Assembly: GCA_009838515.1 (NCBI GenBank)
Contig: VXRL01000031.1
Location: forward strand, 36,763-100,762
DNA: 64,000 nt
Origin: Terriglobia bacterium
GTDB lineage: Bacteria; Acidobacteriota; Terriglobia; Bryobacterales; UBA6623
Direction: 5' to 3'
The notes under the pieces are model-generated. The model searched no databases. It was not told where the DNA came from and saw only the letters and a list, made by a program, of their open reading frames with translations. Positions 8,483 to 16,737 of the stretch are shown one piece after another (the first letter of the stretch is position 1; every line of letters starts with the position of its first letter). The translations under genes were made by a program, and so were the position numbers.

Positions 8483-9286
8483 ATGTTCAAGATGGGGTAT
8501 CGTCGCTTGGCTCCGTGGATTGTGCTGCTGCTGTTGGCGGCAGCGCCGTGCCTCTGGGCACTGCAGTTCTGGGGCCGCGGTTACGACGGAGATCCGCGCG
8601 CTTACGACTTCGACCCGGACCCTAGGGGCGAGTTCCAGTTCGTGCGCTATGCGTATGGGTCGAATGATGGTTACGGCCGGCGAGGGCGCGGCGGCTGGCG
8701 CACGGACTGGCCGGCTGCGGAATACCACCTTACGAATGGCATCAGTCGGCTGACGATGATCGACACCGCCTATGGCGGCAAGTTCTTCGATCCGCTGGAC
8801 GACGAGCTCTTCGACTACCCGTGGATCTACGCCGTGGAAGTCGGGCGCTGGTACTTGGACGATCGCGAGGCCGAGCGCCTGCGGGAGTACTTGCTGCGCG
8901 GAGGCTTCTTGGTGGTGGACGATTTCCACGGCGCGGCCGAGTGGGCCGGCTTCGCCTCCAGCATGCAGCGCGTGTTCCCCGACCGGCCAATCGTCGAGAT
9001 CCCCGACAACGACCCGCTCTTGCACACGCTGTACGACCTTGACCAGCGCACGCAGATTCCTGGCATCCAATACCTGTGGTCGGGCACTCCTTACGAGAAG
9101 AACGGTTACACGCCGCATTGGCGGGGCGTCTATGACGATGACGGGCGACTGATGGTGGCGATCAACTTCAACATGGACATGGGCGACGCTTGGGAGCATG
9201 CCGACCTTCCGGAGTATCCCGAGAACATGACCGCGCTTGCCTATCGGTTCGCTGTCAACTACGTCATTTACGCAATGACGCATTAG
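8483..9286 (+). CDS. DUF4159 domain-containing exported protein
   Basis: 267 residues from the ATG at 8483, giving an N-terminal hydrophobic segment (LAPWIVLLLLAAAPCLWAL) that is a signal peptide or anchor. The rest reads as DUF4159: FVRYAYGSNDG, DWPAAEYHLTNGISRLT, YPWIYAVEVGRWYLDD, REYLLRGGFLVVDDFHG and a C-terminal YRFAVNYVIYAMTH. The fold is related to glutamine-amidotransferase-like domains, with no catalytic residue I can assign. It is the first gene of a same-strand operon through about 22.8 kb, where DUF4159 proteins usually accompany MoxR, DUF58 and vWA genes. The frame is open upstream to 8375, overlapping the hairpin, so I reject that extension. Confidence 0.85.
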   Translation: MFKMGYRRLAPWIVLLLLAAAPCLWALQFWGRGYDGDPRAYDFDPDPRGEFQFVRYAYGSNDGYGRRGRGGWRTDWPAAEYHLTNGISRLTMIDTAYGGKFFDPLDDELFDYPWIYAVEVGRWYLDDREAERLREYLLRGGFLVVDDFHGAAEWAGFASSMQRVFPDRPIVEIPDNDPLLHTLYDLDQRTQIPGIQYLWSGTPYEKNGYTPHWRGVYDDDGRLMVAINFNMDMGDAWEHADLPEYPENMTALAYRFAVNYVIYAMTH

Positions 9287-9297
9287 AGTGGCAGCCG

Positions 9298-11550
9298 GTG
9301 TTCGAATTCTTGTTCAAGTACCCGCTCGCGGCGTACCGGAAGGGCGAATTCCTGTTCGCCACGGGCTGGTCGGTTTGGTTGCTGGCCGCGCTGGCAGCGG
9401 TCGCGGCGCTCGGATTGCTGGTGTATGCCCGCCGGGTTCCTAGCCGACTGACCGGCGCGGCACTGTGGGGCGTGTGGGCTCTGCAGGTCGCGACTGCCAC
9501 GCTTGTGTTGGTGCTCTTGTGGCAGCCGGCGCTGGCGGTGCAGTCGCTCAAGAGCCGCCAGAACGCTGTTGCCGTGCTAGTGGACACCTCGAGCAGCATG
9601 TCGCTGGTCGAAGACGGGCTCTCGCGGCTGGCCCGGGCGGCCGGGGCTCTGCAGGAGACGGTGATGCCCGCTCTGGCGGAGAAGTTCCGCGTGCGCTTGT
9701 ATGGCTTCTCGGCCAAGCCTGAACGGATCGGCTCGCTGCGGCAGGAGGACATCCCGCCGCCCGGCGCGAGCAGCGGCGTGGGAGAGTCCGTCCTCAGCGT
9801 CCTGCGTGAATCGACGGCTGTGCCGCTGGGAGCGCTGCTCGTCGTCAGCGACGGCGCGGACAACAGCGGCCGGTTCGACCGCGAGCTAGCTGCCGAGATC
9901 CGCAAGTACAACGTGCCCGTGCACGCGGTTGGAGTAGGCCGCGAGCGCATCCTTGGTGACGTCGAACTCTCCGACGTGGCGGTCTCTTCCGAGGCTCTTC
10001 CCAGATCCAGGGTCAGCGCACAGCTCACCTTGAGGCACGATGGCGAGGCCGAGCGCGCCACGCGCGTCACGGTTCGCGATGGCTCCAGCGTGCTTGCGAG
10101 CCAGCCCGTGACGCTGAGGCCGGGCGAGCCCGTGCGCCGCGAGTGGATCGATTTTGGGGCGGGAGAATCCGGGGTTCGCGATCTGACGTTCACTGTCGAG
10201 CCCATTCCGGGAGAGGAGATCTTAGGCAACAACCAGCGCCGCCGCGTGCTCGACGTGCCGCGCCGCCGCCGCCGCATCCTCTACGCCGAGGGCGAGCCGC
10301 GCTGGCAGTACAAGTTCATGCGCCGCGCCGTGCAGAAGGATGCCAGTGTCCAACTGGTGACCATGTTGCGGACGTCGACCAACAAGTTCTACCGCCAGGG
10401 AGTCGACACGCCAGAAGAACTCGAAGGCGGCTTCCCCGGAGAGGAGGAGGAGCTATTCGCCTACGACGCGCTGATCATAGGCAGCTTCGAAGCGGCCTTC
10501 TTCACGCCCAAGCAGCAGGTGGCCATCAGGGAATTTGTCAGTCGGCGCGGGGGCACGCTGTTGATGCTGGCCGGGCCCAACGGCCTCGGGGCCGGAGGCT
10601 GGCAGAATTCTGAAATTGTCGATGCCCTGCCAGCCGTGCTTGAACCGGGCGACACCTCGTTTGTCCGGGAGAAGGTCACGGTCGAGATCGCGCGGCAGGG
10701 CCGCGACTCACTGATCAGCCGCCTGTCGCCCGATTCCGAAGAGAACGCTCGACTGTGGGCTGAAATGCCGCAGTTGGCGGATTTCCAGCGCATCGGCGCG
10801 CTCAAGCCTGCTGCGCTGACGTTGATGTCGTTGCAGTACGGCGTCGATACCCTGCCTCTGCTGGTGCGCCAGAACTACGGGCGCGGGCGCTCCATGATCT
10901 TCGCCACGGGAGGGAGCTGGCGCTGGCGCATGGGCCTGCCCAGTGACGACGAGCGCCATGACACCTTCTGGCGCCAGATGTTTCGGGCCCTGGTGGTCGA
11001 TTCCGCTGATCCCGTCAGGCTTACGACGGACCGTTCCAACTATGCCGACGAGTCCCGCGTACAGCTCCGGACAGAAGTACGGGACAAGCGCTACGAGCCT
11101 GCCAACAACGCGCGCGTGAGCGCGACCGTCACGCCTGAGGAGGGTCCGTCGAGGACCTTTGCGCTGCGGCCATCCGCGAGCGAGCAGGGAGTGTACGAGG
11201 CCGAAGTCGATGCTGCAGACTTAGGTGTGTACCTCGTGGAAACGGTCGCGCATCTGGGAGACGAGCGGCTGGGCGCGGACACGCTGCACTTCCGGCGAGA
11301 GGGCGGTGTGGCAGAGTACTTTCACCCGGAGCGGAACAGCAGCCTTCTGGCCCGCCTGGCCGATCAAACGGGGGGCAGTTACTGGGAACTGGACGAATTG
11401 GAGGGCCTGCCCTCTGAGATAGGCTTTTCCGAGGCCGGCATCACGACTCGCGAGGTGCTGGACCTGTGGGACATGCCCGCGTTGTTCCTGCTGCTGATCT
11501 TGCTGCGCGCGGCGGAGTGGCTGTTGCGCAAGCGCTGGGGGGTTATATGA
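9298..11550 (+). CDS. Large membrane protein with vWA domain (BatA/B-like, GATase-like)
   Basis: 750 residues from a GTG at 9298, 11 bases after the DUF4159 gene. Two membrane helices (about residues 22-44 and 55-78) precede a vWA domain whose metal site is DTSSSM (Asp96). A glutamine-amidotransferase-like region follows (about 330-500: RRILYAEGEPRWQYKFMRRA, ALIIGSFEAAFFTP). The periplasmic beta-rich tail ends in a last helix (PALFLLLILLRAAEWLLRKRW). This architecture is typical of inner-membrane proteins in MoxR/Bat-type operons, where the vWA domain is a metal-dependent protein-interaction module. The next gene starts in its stop codon (ATGA). Confidence 0.85.
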   Translation: MFEFLFKYPLAAYRKGEFLFATGWSVWLLAALAAVAALGLLVYARRVPSRLTGAALWGVWALQVATATLVLVLLWQPALAVQSLKSRQNAVAVLVDTSSSMSLVEDGLSRLARAAGALQETVMPALAEKFRVRLYGFSAKPERIGSLRQEDIPPPGASSGVGESVLSVLRESTAVPLGALLVVSDGADNSGRFDRELAAEIRKYNVPVHAVGVGRERILGDVELSDVAVSSEALPRSRVSAQLTLRHDGEAERATRVTVRDGSSVLASQPVTLRPGEPVRREWIDFGAGESGVRDLTFTVEPIPGEEILGNNQRRRVLDVPRRRRRILYAEGEPRWQYKFMRRAVQKDASVQLVTMLRTSTNKFYRQGVDTPEELEGGFPGEEEELFAYDALIIGSFEAAFFTPKQQVAIREFVSRRGGTLLMLAGPNGLGAGGWQNSEIVDALPAVLEPGDTSFVREKVTVEIARQGRDSLISRLSPDSEENARLWAEMPQLADFQRIGALKPAALTLMSLQYGVDTLPLLVRQNYGRGRSMIFATGGSWRWRMGLPSDDERHDTFWRQMFRALVVDSADPVRLTTDRSNYADESRVQLRTEVRDKRYEPANNARVSATVTPEEGPSRTFALRPSASEQGVYEAEVDAADLGVYLVETVAHLGDERLGADTLHFRREGGVAEYFHPERNSSLLARLADQTGGSYWELDELEGLPSEIGFSEAGITTREVLDLWDMPALFLLLILLRAAEWLLRKRWGVI

Positions 11551-12488
11551 CGGGGCTCGCCAAGAGGCGGACACTTCTCGTCGCCTGCGCCCTGGCGCTA
11601 TGGGTCGGCCTGCCCTGCGGAGCGCCGGCAGCGACGCACTTCTTGCTCGTCGAGGGCCTTGGCGGCGAGCGGCGCTACTCCGAGAGCTTCCGCGAGCAGA
11701 TCAGCGGGATGCTGGCCGCAGTGCGGCGCACCGCCGGCGAGGAGGCTCTAATCACGGTGCTGGCGGGCACGGACGCGACAGCAGGACGAATCGAGTCAGC
11801 GTTCGGCGCGCTGGCCGGAAGGGTCAGCCCGGGGGACGCGCTGGCAGTGTTCCTCGTCGGACACGGTTCCCACGATGGCGGCGGCTACAAGTTCAACATC
11901 CCTGGGCCGGACGTTACCGGTGCGCAGCTGAAGCTCTGGCTGGACGCCGTGCCGGCGGCGAGGCAACTGGTGGTCAGCACTACCAGCTCCAGCGGAGGCG
12001 CCTTAGACACGCTCAAGGGGGCGCGGCGGGTCGTCATCACGGCGACCAAGAACGGTCGCGAAAAGAACGCGACTGTGTTCGGCGAGTACTTCGCCGAGGC
12101 ATTCGCTGCGACCGAGGCGGACACCAACAAGAACGAAAGCATCTCCGCGCTCGAGGCGTTCCAGTACGCCGAGAGCAAGGTCAAAGCCCACTACGCGGAT
12201 CACCAGCGGCTCGCGACCGAGCACCCGCAATTGCAGGGCGAGCGGGCCGAGAGCTTCATGCTGGCCCGGCTCGGGGAGGCTGCCGCGCTGGCGGAGGATC
12301 CGTCCACGCGGGAGCTGTTGGATCGTCGCGAGAGCTTGGAGCTCAAGATCGCCGACCTGACTGCTCGCAAGGACGAGCTCTCCCAATCTGAATTCCTGCA
12401 GGAACTGGAAGCGCTGCTGTTGGAAATGGCAGAGATCCAGCGACAGATCGCAGGGGAGCAAGCCGGCTCCGGCGGGGAGCGACAGTAA
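11547..12488 (+). CDS. Caspase/legumain-like (C13/C14 clan CD) protein with Cys-to-Ser active site
   Basis: 313 residues starting in the ATGA overlap with the vWA gene. A signal peptide (about residues 1-29) is followed by a clan-CD peptidase-like domain. The predicted histidine is H106 in VFLVGHGSHDGG. The place where the family has a cysteine (consensus like LDACYSG) reads STTSSSG at residues 144-150, with Ser147 in the cysteine position. A helical region after residue 240 looks like a coiled coil (RRESLELKIADLTARKDEL). It is either a non-peptidase scaffold or a serine-based variant; the fold call rests on motif spacing. The periplasmic location is inferred. Confidence 0.7.
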   Translation: MTGLAKRRTLLVACALALWVGLPCGAPAATHFLLVEGLGGERRYSESFREQISGMLAAVRRTAGEEALITVLAGTDATAGRIESAFGALAGRVSPGDALAVFLVGHGSHDGGGYKFNIPGPDVTGAQLKLWLDAVPAARQLVVSTTSSSGGALDTLKGARRVVITATKNGREKNATVFGEYFAEAFAATEADTNKNESISALEAFQYAESKVKAHYADHQRLATEHPQLQGERAESFMLARLGEAAALAEDPSTRELLDRRESLELKIADLTARKDELSQSEFLQELEALLLEMAEIQRQIAGEQAGSGGERQ

Positions 12489-14743
12489 TGCTCCGCGGGT
12501 GGCGATGGGTCGCCGCTGGCCTGGTGCTGGCGGCGGGGTCGCCGGCGCTGGGACAGCGCGGGGATGGGCGCGGAGTGCGCCACTCGGCGCTCGTGCCTTG
12601 CGATGAGCTGCACGACCGAGGCAAGGCGGTCGAATCGGCCGCTTGCTATCGCGGCGTGTTGCAAGTGGACGATCCCGCCGCGCAGGCGGAAGCCTATTGG
12701 ATGTTGGGGGATCTCAAGGCTGCCAACGACCGTTTCCGGGAGGCGATCAAGCTCGAGCCGGAGGATCCCGACCTTCGCGTGCGCTGGGGCTACTTGTACA
12801 TCGATACGCACCAGCAGGTGGAAGCCGGCGATCTATTCCAAGAGGCGCTCGCGCTGGATGAGGACCACATGCCCGCGCAATTGGGGATGGCCACCGTGCT
12901 GGCGTCGCGGTTCGAGGGCAAGGCGGTCGAGTTGGCCCAGGAGGCGCTCAAGCGCAAGCCGGAGCAGGCGGAGGGCTATCTGCTGCTGGGCCGCATGGCC
13001 TTGGAGGAGGGTGACTTGGCGGCCGCCCGGGAGCGGCTCGAAAAGGGACTCGAGCAGGCGCTGAATCTGGGCCTAGCACCTTTGGAAGCGTACGCCCTGC
13101 TTGCTTCCTTGGAAATGTTGGAGGGCGAGCGCGACAACCGCTGGGTCGACAAGGCGCTGGCCTACAACCCCCGCTACGGCCGGGTCTACGCCGAACAAGC
13201 CCACTTCTACGTGATCACGCGCCGCTATCGCGAGGCTACCGAGCGCCTGCGCAAGGCAGTTGCCGTGGCGCCCAGCCTGTGGCAGGCCCACGCGGAACTC
13301 GGCGTCAACCTCATGCGCGAGGGGCTTGACGAGGAGGGGAGGCGCCACTTGGAGATTGCCTACGAAGGCGACCCGTACAGCGCCAAGACCGTCAATACGC
13401 TGCGGCTCTTGGACACCTACGACCAGTTCGACACCATCGAGGACAGAGGTCCGGGCGCCGATGCAGCCGTGCGGGCCGTCTTTCGCCTGGACAAGGACGA
13501 GTCGCAGCTTCTGCTGCCATACGTCCGCGAGCTGACCAGTCGCGCTATCGACGAGTTCACGCGCAAGTACGGCTTCGAGCTGAAGAGCCCCGTGAGGGTG
13601 GAGTTCTACCCCAACCACGACGATTTCGCCGTGCGGACCATGGCCATGCCCGGAATCGGCCTGCTCGGGGTAACGTTCGGGTACGTTGTCGCCATGGACA
13701 GCCCCAGCGGGCGCGAGCCGGGAGGCTTTCACTGGGGCACCACCCTCTGGCACGAGCTCGCGCACGTGTTCACCTTGGAATCGACCGACCACCTGATCCC
13801 CCGCTGGTACTCGGAAGGGATTTCGATGTACGAGGAGTGGATGGCCGACGTGCGCTGGGGAGAGCCCGTCGGCCCGGAGTATGTAGAGGCGGTGCGCAAG
13901 CGCGAGCTGCTGCCGATCGCGAAGCTGGATCGGGGCTTCATCCGGCCCAAGCATGCGGGCCAGGTCGCCATCTCTTACATGCAGGCGGGATTCGTCTGCA
14001 AGTTCATCGCCCAGCGTTGGGGCGAGGGCAAGCTGGTGGAACTCTTGCGCGGTTTCGCGGCCAAGGTGCCGACCGGTGCGAACATCGAGGCGGTGCTGGA
14101 CCTTTCCCCGGAAGATTTCGACGAGCAGTTCGGTGACTACATGCGCGACGCGCTGGGCCCTGCCCTGGACGGTCTGCCGCGCTGGCGCCGAAACCTCAAG
14201 GCCGCGCTGGAACGTGCTCGGGAGGGCGAGTGGGACGAGGCGGTCGAGCCGGCCCAGGCCGCCAAGGCCGCCTATCCCCAGCACGTCGGCAGCGGCAGCG
14301 CGTACGTGCTGCTGGCCAATGCCCATGACAAGGCCGGGAACCGCGAGGCGGCCGTGGCCGAGCTCCAGGAGTACGAGAGGCGCGGCGGACGCCAGCCCGA
14401 GACGCTCAAGAAGCTCGCTGGCTGGCTCGAAGAGGCCGGGCGCGATGCCGAAGCGGTATACACCTACGACGGCTTGATCTACAACTGGCCGCAGGACGAG
14501 GAACTCCACGCGCGGCTCGGCGATCTGCACTTGGAAGCGGGCAGAGCGGACCTCGCGCGCCGCGAGTTCAAGGCGGTCTTGGCGCTGGATCCCTTGGACC
14601 GTGCGACCGCCGAATACAACCTCGCTCGCGCATACGTTAAGATAGGCGATCTTTCCAGCGCACGGCTGCACGTGCTCCAGGCGTTGGAGCGCGCGCCCAC
14701 CTTCGGCCCCGCACTGCGATTGCTCCTACAGGTCAAGCAATAG
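12488..14743 (+). CDS. TPR protein with peptidase MA-like (HExxH) domain
   Basis: 751 residues, ATG overlapping the previous stop by one base. A signal peptide precedes N-terminal tetratricopeptide repeats (about residues 35-300). A gluzincin-like domain follows with H422-E-L-A-H426 and a downstream glutamate E443 in WYSEGISMYEEW as the likely third zinc ligand. More TPRs run from about 570 to the end. This matches PF13485-type peptidase_MA_2 proteins. Substrate unknown. The TPRs and position in the MoxR operon suggest work on or with envelope protein complexes. Confidence 0.83.
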   Translation: MLRGWRWVAAGLVLAAGSPALGQRGDGRGVRHSALVPCDELHDRGKAVESAACYRGVLQVDDPAAQAEAYWMLGDLKAANDRFREAIKLEPEDPDLRVRWGYLYIDTHQQVEAGDLFQEALALDEDHMPAQLGMATVLASRFEGKAVELAQEALKRKPEQAEGYLLLGRMALEEGDLAAARERLEKGLEQALNLGLAPLEAYALLASLEMLEGERDNRWVDKALAYNPRYGRVYAEQAHFYVITRRYREATERLRKAVAVAPSLWQAHAELGVNLMREGLDEEGRRHLEIAYEGDPYSAKTVNTLRLLDTYDQFDTIEDRGPGADAAVRAVFRLDKDESQLLLPYVRELTSRAIDEFTRKYGFELKSPVRVEFYPNHDDFAVRTMAMPGIGLLGVTFGYVVAMDSPSGREPGGFHWGTTLWHELAHVFTLESTDHLIPRWYSEGISMYEEWMADVRWGEPVGPEYVEAVRKRELLPIAKLDRGFIRPKHAGQVAISYMQAGFVCKFIAQRWGEGKLVELLRGFAAKVPTGANIEAVLDLSPEDFDEQFGDYMRDALGPALDGLPRWRRNLKAALERAREGEWDEAVEPAQAAKAAYPQHVGSGSAYVLLANAHDKAGNREAAVAELQEYERRGGRQPETLKKLAGWLEEAGRDAEAVYTYDGLIYNWPQDEELHARLGDLHLEAGRADLARREFKAVLALDPLDRATAEYNLARAYVKIGDLSSARLHVLQALERAPTFGPALRLLLQVKQ

Positions 14744-14751
14744 GAACACAG

Positions 14752-15783
14752 ATGGAAACTACGCTGTCGGTCGCCCAGGACTCCGCCGAAACCGAGGAAC
14801 TGGTCTCCTCGTTCCACGCTTCCATGGAGCGCATTCGCGAGCAGGTGCGCCGCATCATCGTGGGCCAGGACGACGTGATTGACAACCTGCTCGTCACCTT
14901 GCTTGTGGGCGGCCACTGCCTCATCACCGGCATGCCGGGCACGGCCAAGACGCTGCTGGTGAGCACGCTCGCCACCGCGCTGGGCCTGACCTTCAAGCGC
15001 ATCCAGTTCACGCCCGACCTCATGCCGACTGACATCACGGGCACCGACATCTTGGAAGAGGACTCGGCTACCGGGCGGCGCAGCTGGACGTTCGTCCAGG
15101 GGCCTCTGTTCACCAACGTGCTACTGGCGGACGAGGTCAACCGCACCCCGCCGAAGACCCAGGCCGCACTGCTGGAGGCGATGCAGGAGCACTCGGTGAC
15201 CGTGCGAGGCAACAGCTATGAGCTGCGGCCTCCGTTCTTCGTGCTTGCCACCCAGAACCCCATCGAGCTCGAGGGGACCTACCCTCTGCCCGAGGCTCAG
15301 CTCGACCGCTTCCTGTTCAACGTGCTGCTGGACTACCTCTCGCCGGAGCAGGAAGCCGAAGTGGTCGAGCGCAACACGGCCGGAACCCCGCTGCCGAATG
15401 TGGATCCCGTCACCACCGCCGACGAGATCTTGCAGTTCCAGTGGCTGGTCCGCCAAGTGGGGGTGTCCGATCCGGTGGCGCAATACGCGGTGTCACTGGT
15501 GCGCGCGACTCGGCCGACGGATCCAGAGGCGCCGGACATCGTCAAGAAGTACGTTAACTACGGCGCGAGCGTGCGCGCGACGCAGTTCTTGGTGTTGGCG
15601 TCGAAGGCGCGGGCGCTGCTTGACGGGCGCTATCACGTCACGCCGGACGACCTGCGCTCGCTGGCCTTCCCGATTCTGCGCCACAGGGTGCTCACGAACT
15701 TCTACGCCGAGTCTGACAAGACCACGGTCGATGACGTGCTGCGTTCGATGATCGAGGCCAAGCCCGCCCCGCCGGGCACGTGA
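14752..15783 (+). CDS. MoxR family AAA+ ATPase
   Basis: 343 residues. Walker A is GMPGTAKT (residues 60-67) and Walker B is VLLADEVNR (Asp127-Glu128), followed by TPPKTQAALLEAMQE and the sensor-1 stretch FFVLATQNPIE. The C-terminal lid domain (about 240-335) includes YGASVRATQFLVLASKARALL, typical of MoxR. These ATPases act as cytoplasmic chaperones that help load metals or assemble vWA-domain complexes. The next three genes encode the expected partners (DUF58, BatA-like and DUF4175), which strengthens the assignment. Confidence 0.95.
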   Translation: METTLSVAQDSAETEELVSSFHASMERIREQVRRIIVGQDDVIDNLLVTLLVGGHCLITGMPGTAKTLLVSTLATALGLTFKRIQFTPDLMPTDITGTDILEEDSATGRRSWTFVQGPLFTNVLLADEVNRTPPKTQAALLEAMQEHSVTVRGNSYELRPPFFVLATQNPIELEGTYPLPEAQLDRFLFNVLLDYLSPEQEAEVVERNTAGTPLPNVDPVTTADEILQFQWLVRQVGVSDPVAQYAVSLVRATRPTDPEAPDIVKKYVNYGASVRATQFLVLASKARALLDGRYHVTPDDLRSLAFPILRHRVLTNFYAESDKTTVDDVLRSMIEAKPAPPGT

Positions 15784-15842
15784 TCTGACCATGCCGACGC
15801 CGTCGGGTCTTAGCTGGGGCGGCCACGGGAGCGCGTGAGGCG

Positions 15843-16733
15843 ATGGCCGACCAGCAACTCCTCGATCCGGCGATCCTGCAGCGCCTGTCAAACATTGAAC
15901 TGGTCGCCAAGACGGTGGTCGATGGCTTCTTGCACGGCGGGCACCGCTCGCCGCAGTTCGGCTTCAGCCAGGAGTTCGCCGAGTACCGCGCCTACAACGA
16001 GGGCGACGATCCTCGCTATATCGACTGGAACGTACTTTCGAGAACCGATCGGGTGTACGTCAAGCGCTTTCTGGGCGAGACGAACACGCACTTGATGCTA
16101 CTGCTGGATTGCAGCGCCTCGATGGGCTATTCTTCCGGCGGTCCTACCAAGCTGGACTACGCGCGCTTCCTGGCGGCGGCGCTGGCGTATCTGTGCACGC
16201 GCCAGCATGATGCCGTGGGTTTGATCCTGTTCGATGAGCAGGTCCGCGACGTGCGCCCGGCACAGTACCGCCCGCGCCACTTGCAGAGCATCCTGCATGT
16301 CCTCGAGCAAGCGCAGCCCGAGACGGGGACCGATCTAGAGCTGCCGTTGCAGGCGCTGACGCGCTTGATGCGCCGCCGGGGACTGGTGGCGATGATCTCG
16401 GACTTTTACGCCGACGCAGAAAAGATCGTGGACTCTTTGCGGACCGTTGCCTACCAGGGGAAGGACATCGTCTTCTTCCATGTCCTGGACCCCGCCGAAC
16501 TTGAGCCCGGCATCGATTCGGCCGCCATGATCGAGGACATGGAGACCGGCGAGGAGATGGAGGTTTCGTCCGACTACGCCAAGCGCGTCTATCCCGGGCT
16601 CATGCAGGGGCATGTGGCCGCCCTGCGCGAGAGGATTCTGGGCGAGGGCGCCGACTACGTGCTGTTGAACACAGCCGAACCCCTGGACTTGGCCCTGCGC
16701 GAATACCTCCTGTTCCGGCTGAGGAGGCGCTAG
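15843..16733 (+). CDS. DUF58 domain-containing protein (vWA-like)
   Basis: 296 residues. The DUF58 hallmark is the stretch GFSQEFAEYRAYNEGDDPRYIDWNV (residues 40-64 region), followed by a vWA-type metal site LDCSASMGY (Asp89). It has no membrane segment, consistent with a cytoplasmic partner of MoxR. DUF58 genes nearly always follow moxR, as here with a 60-base gap. The domain ends in LREYLLFRLRRR. Molecular role not established; a MoxR client or adaptor is the usual proposal. Confidence 0.92.
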   Translation: MADQQLLDPAILQRLSNIELVAKTVVDGFLHGGHRSPQFGFSQEFAEYRAYNEGDDPRYIDWNVLSRTDRVYVKRFLGETNTHLMLLLDCSASMGYSSGGPTKLDYARFLAAALAYLCTRQHDAVGLILFDEQVRDVRPAQYRPRHLQSILHVLEQAQPETGTDLELPLQALTRLMRRRGLVAMISDFYADAEKIVDSLRTVAYQGKDIVFFHVLDPAELEPGIDSAAMIEDMETGEEMEVSSDYAKRVYPGLMQGHVAALRERILGEGADYVLLNTAEPLDLALREYLLFRLRRR

Positions 16734-16737
16734 CGCG

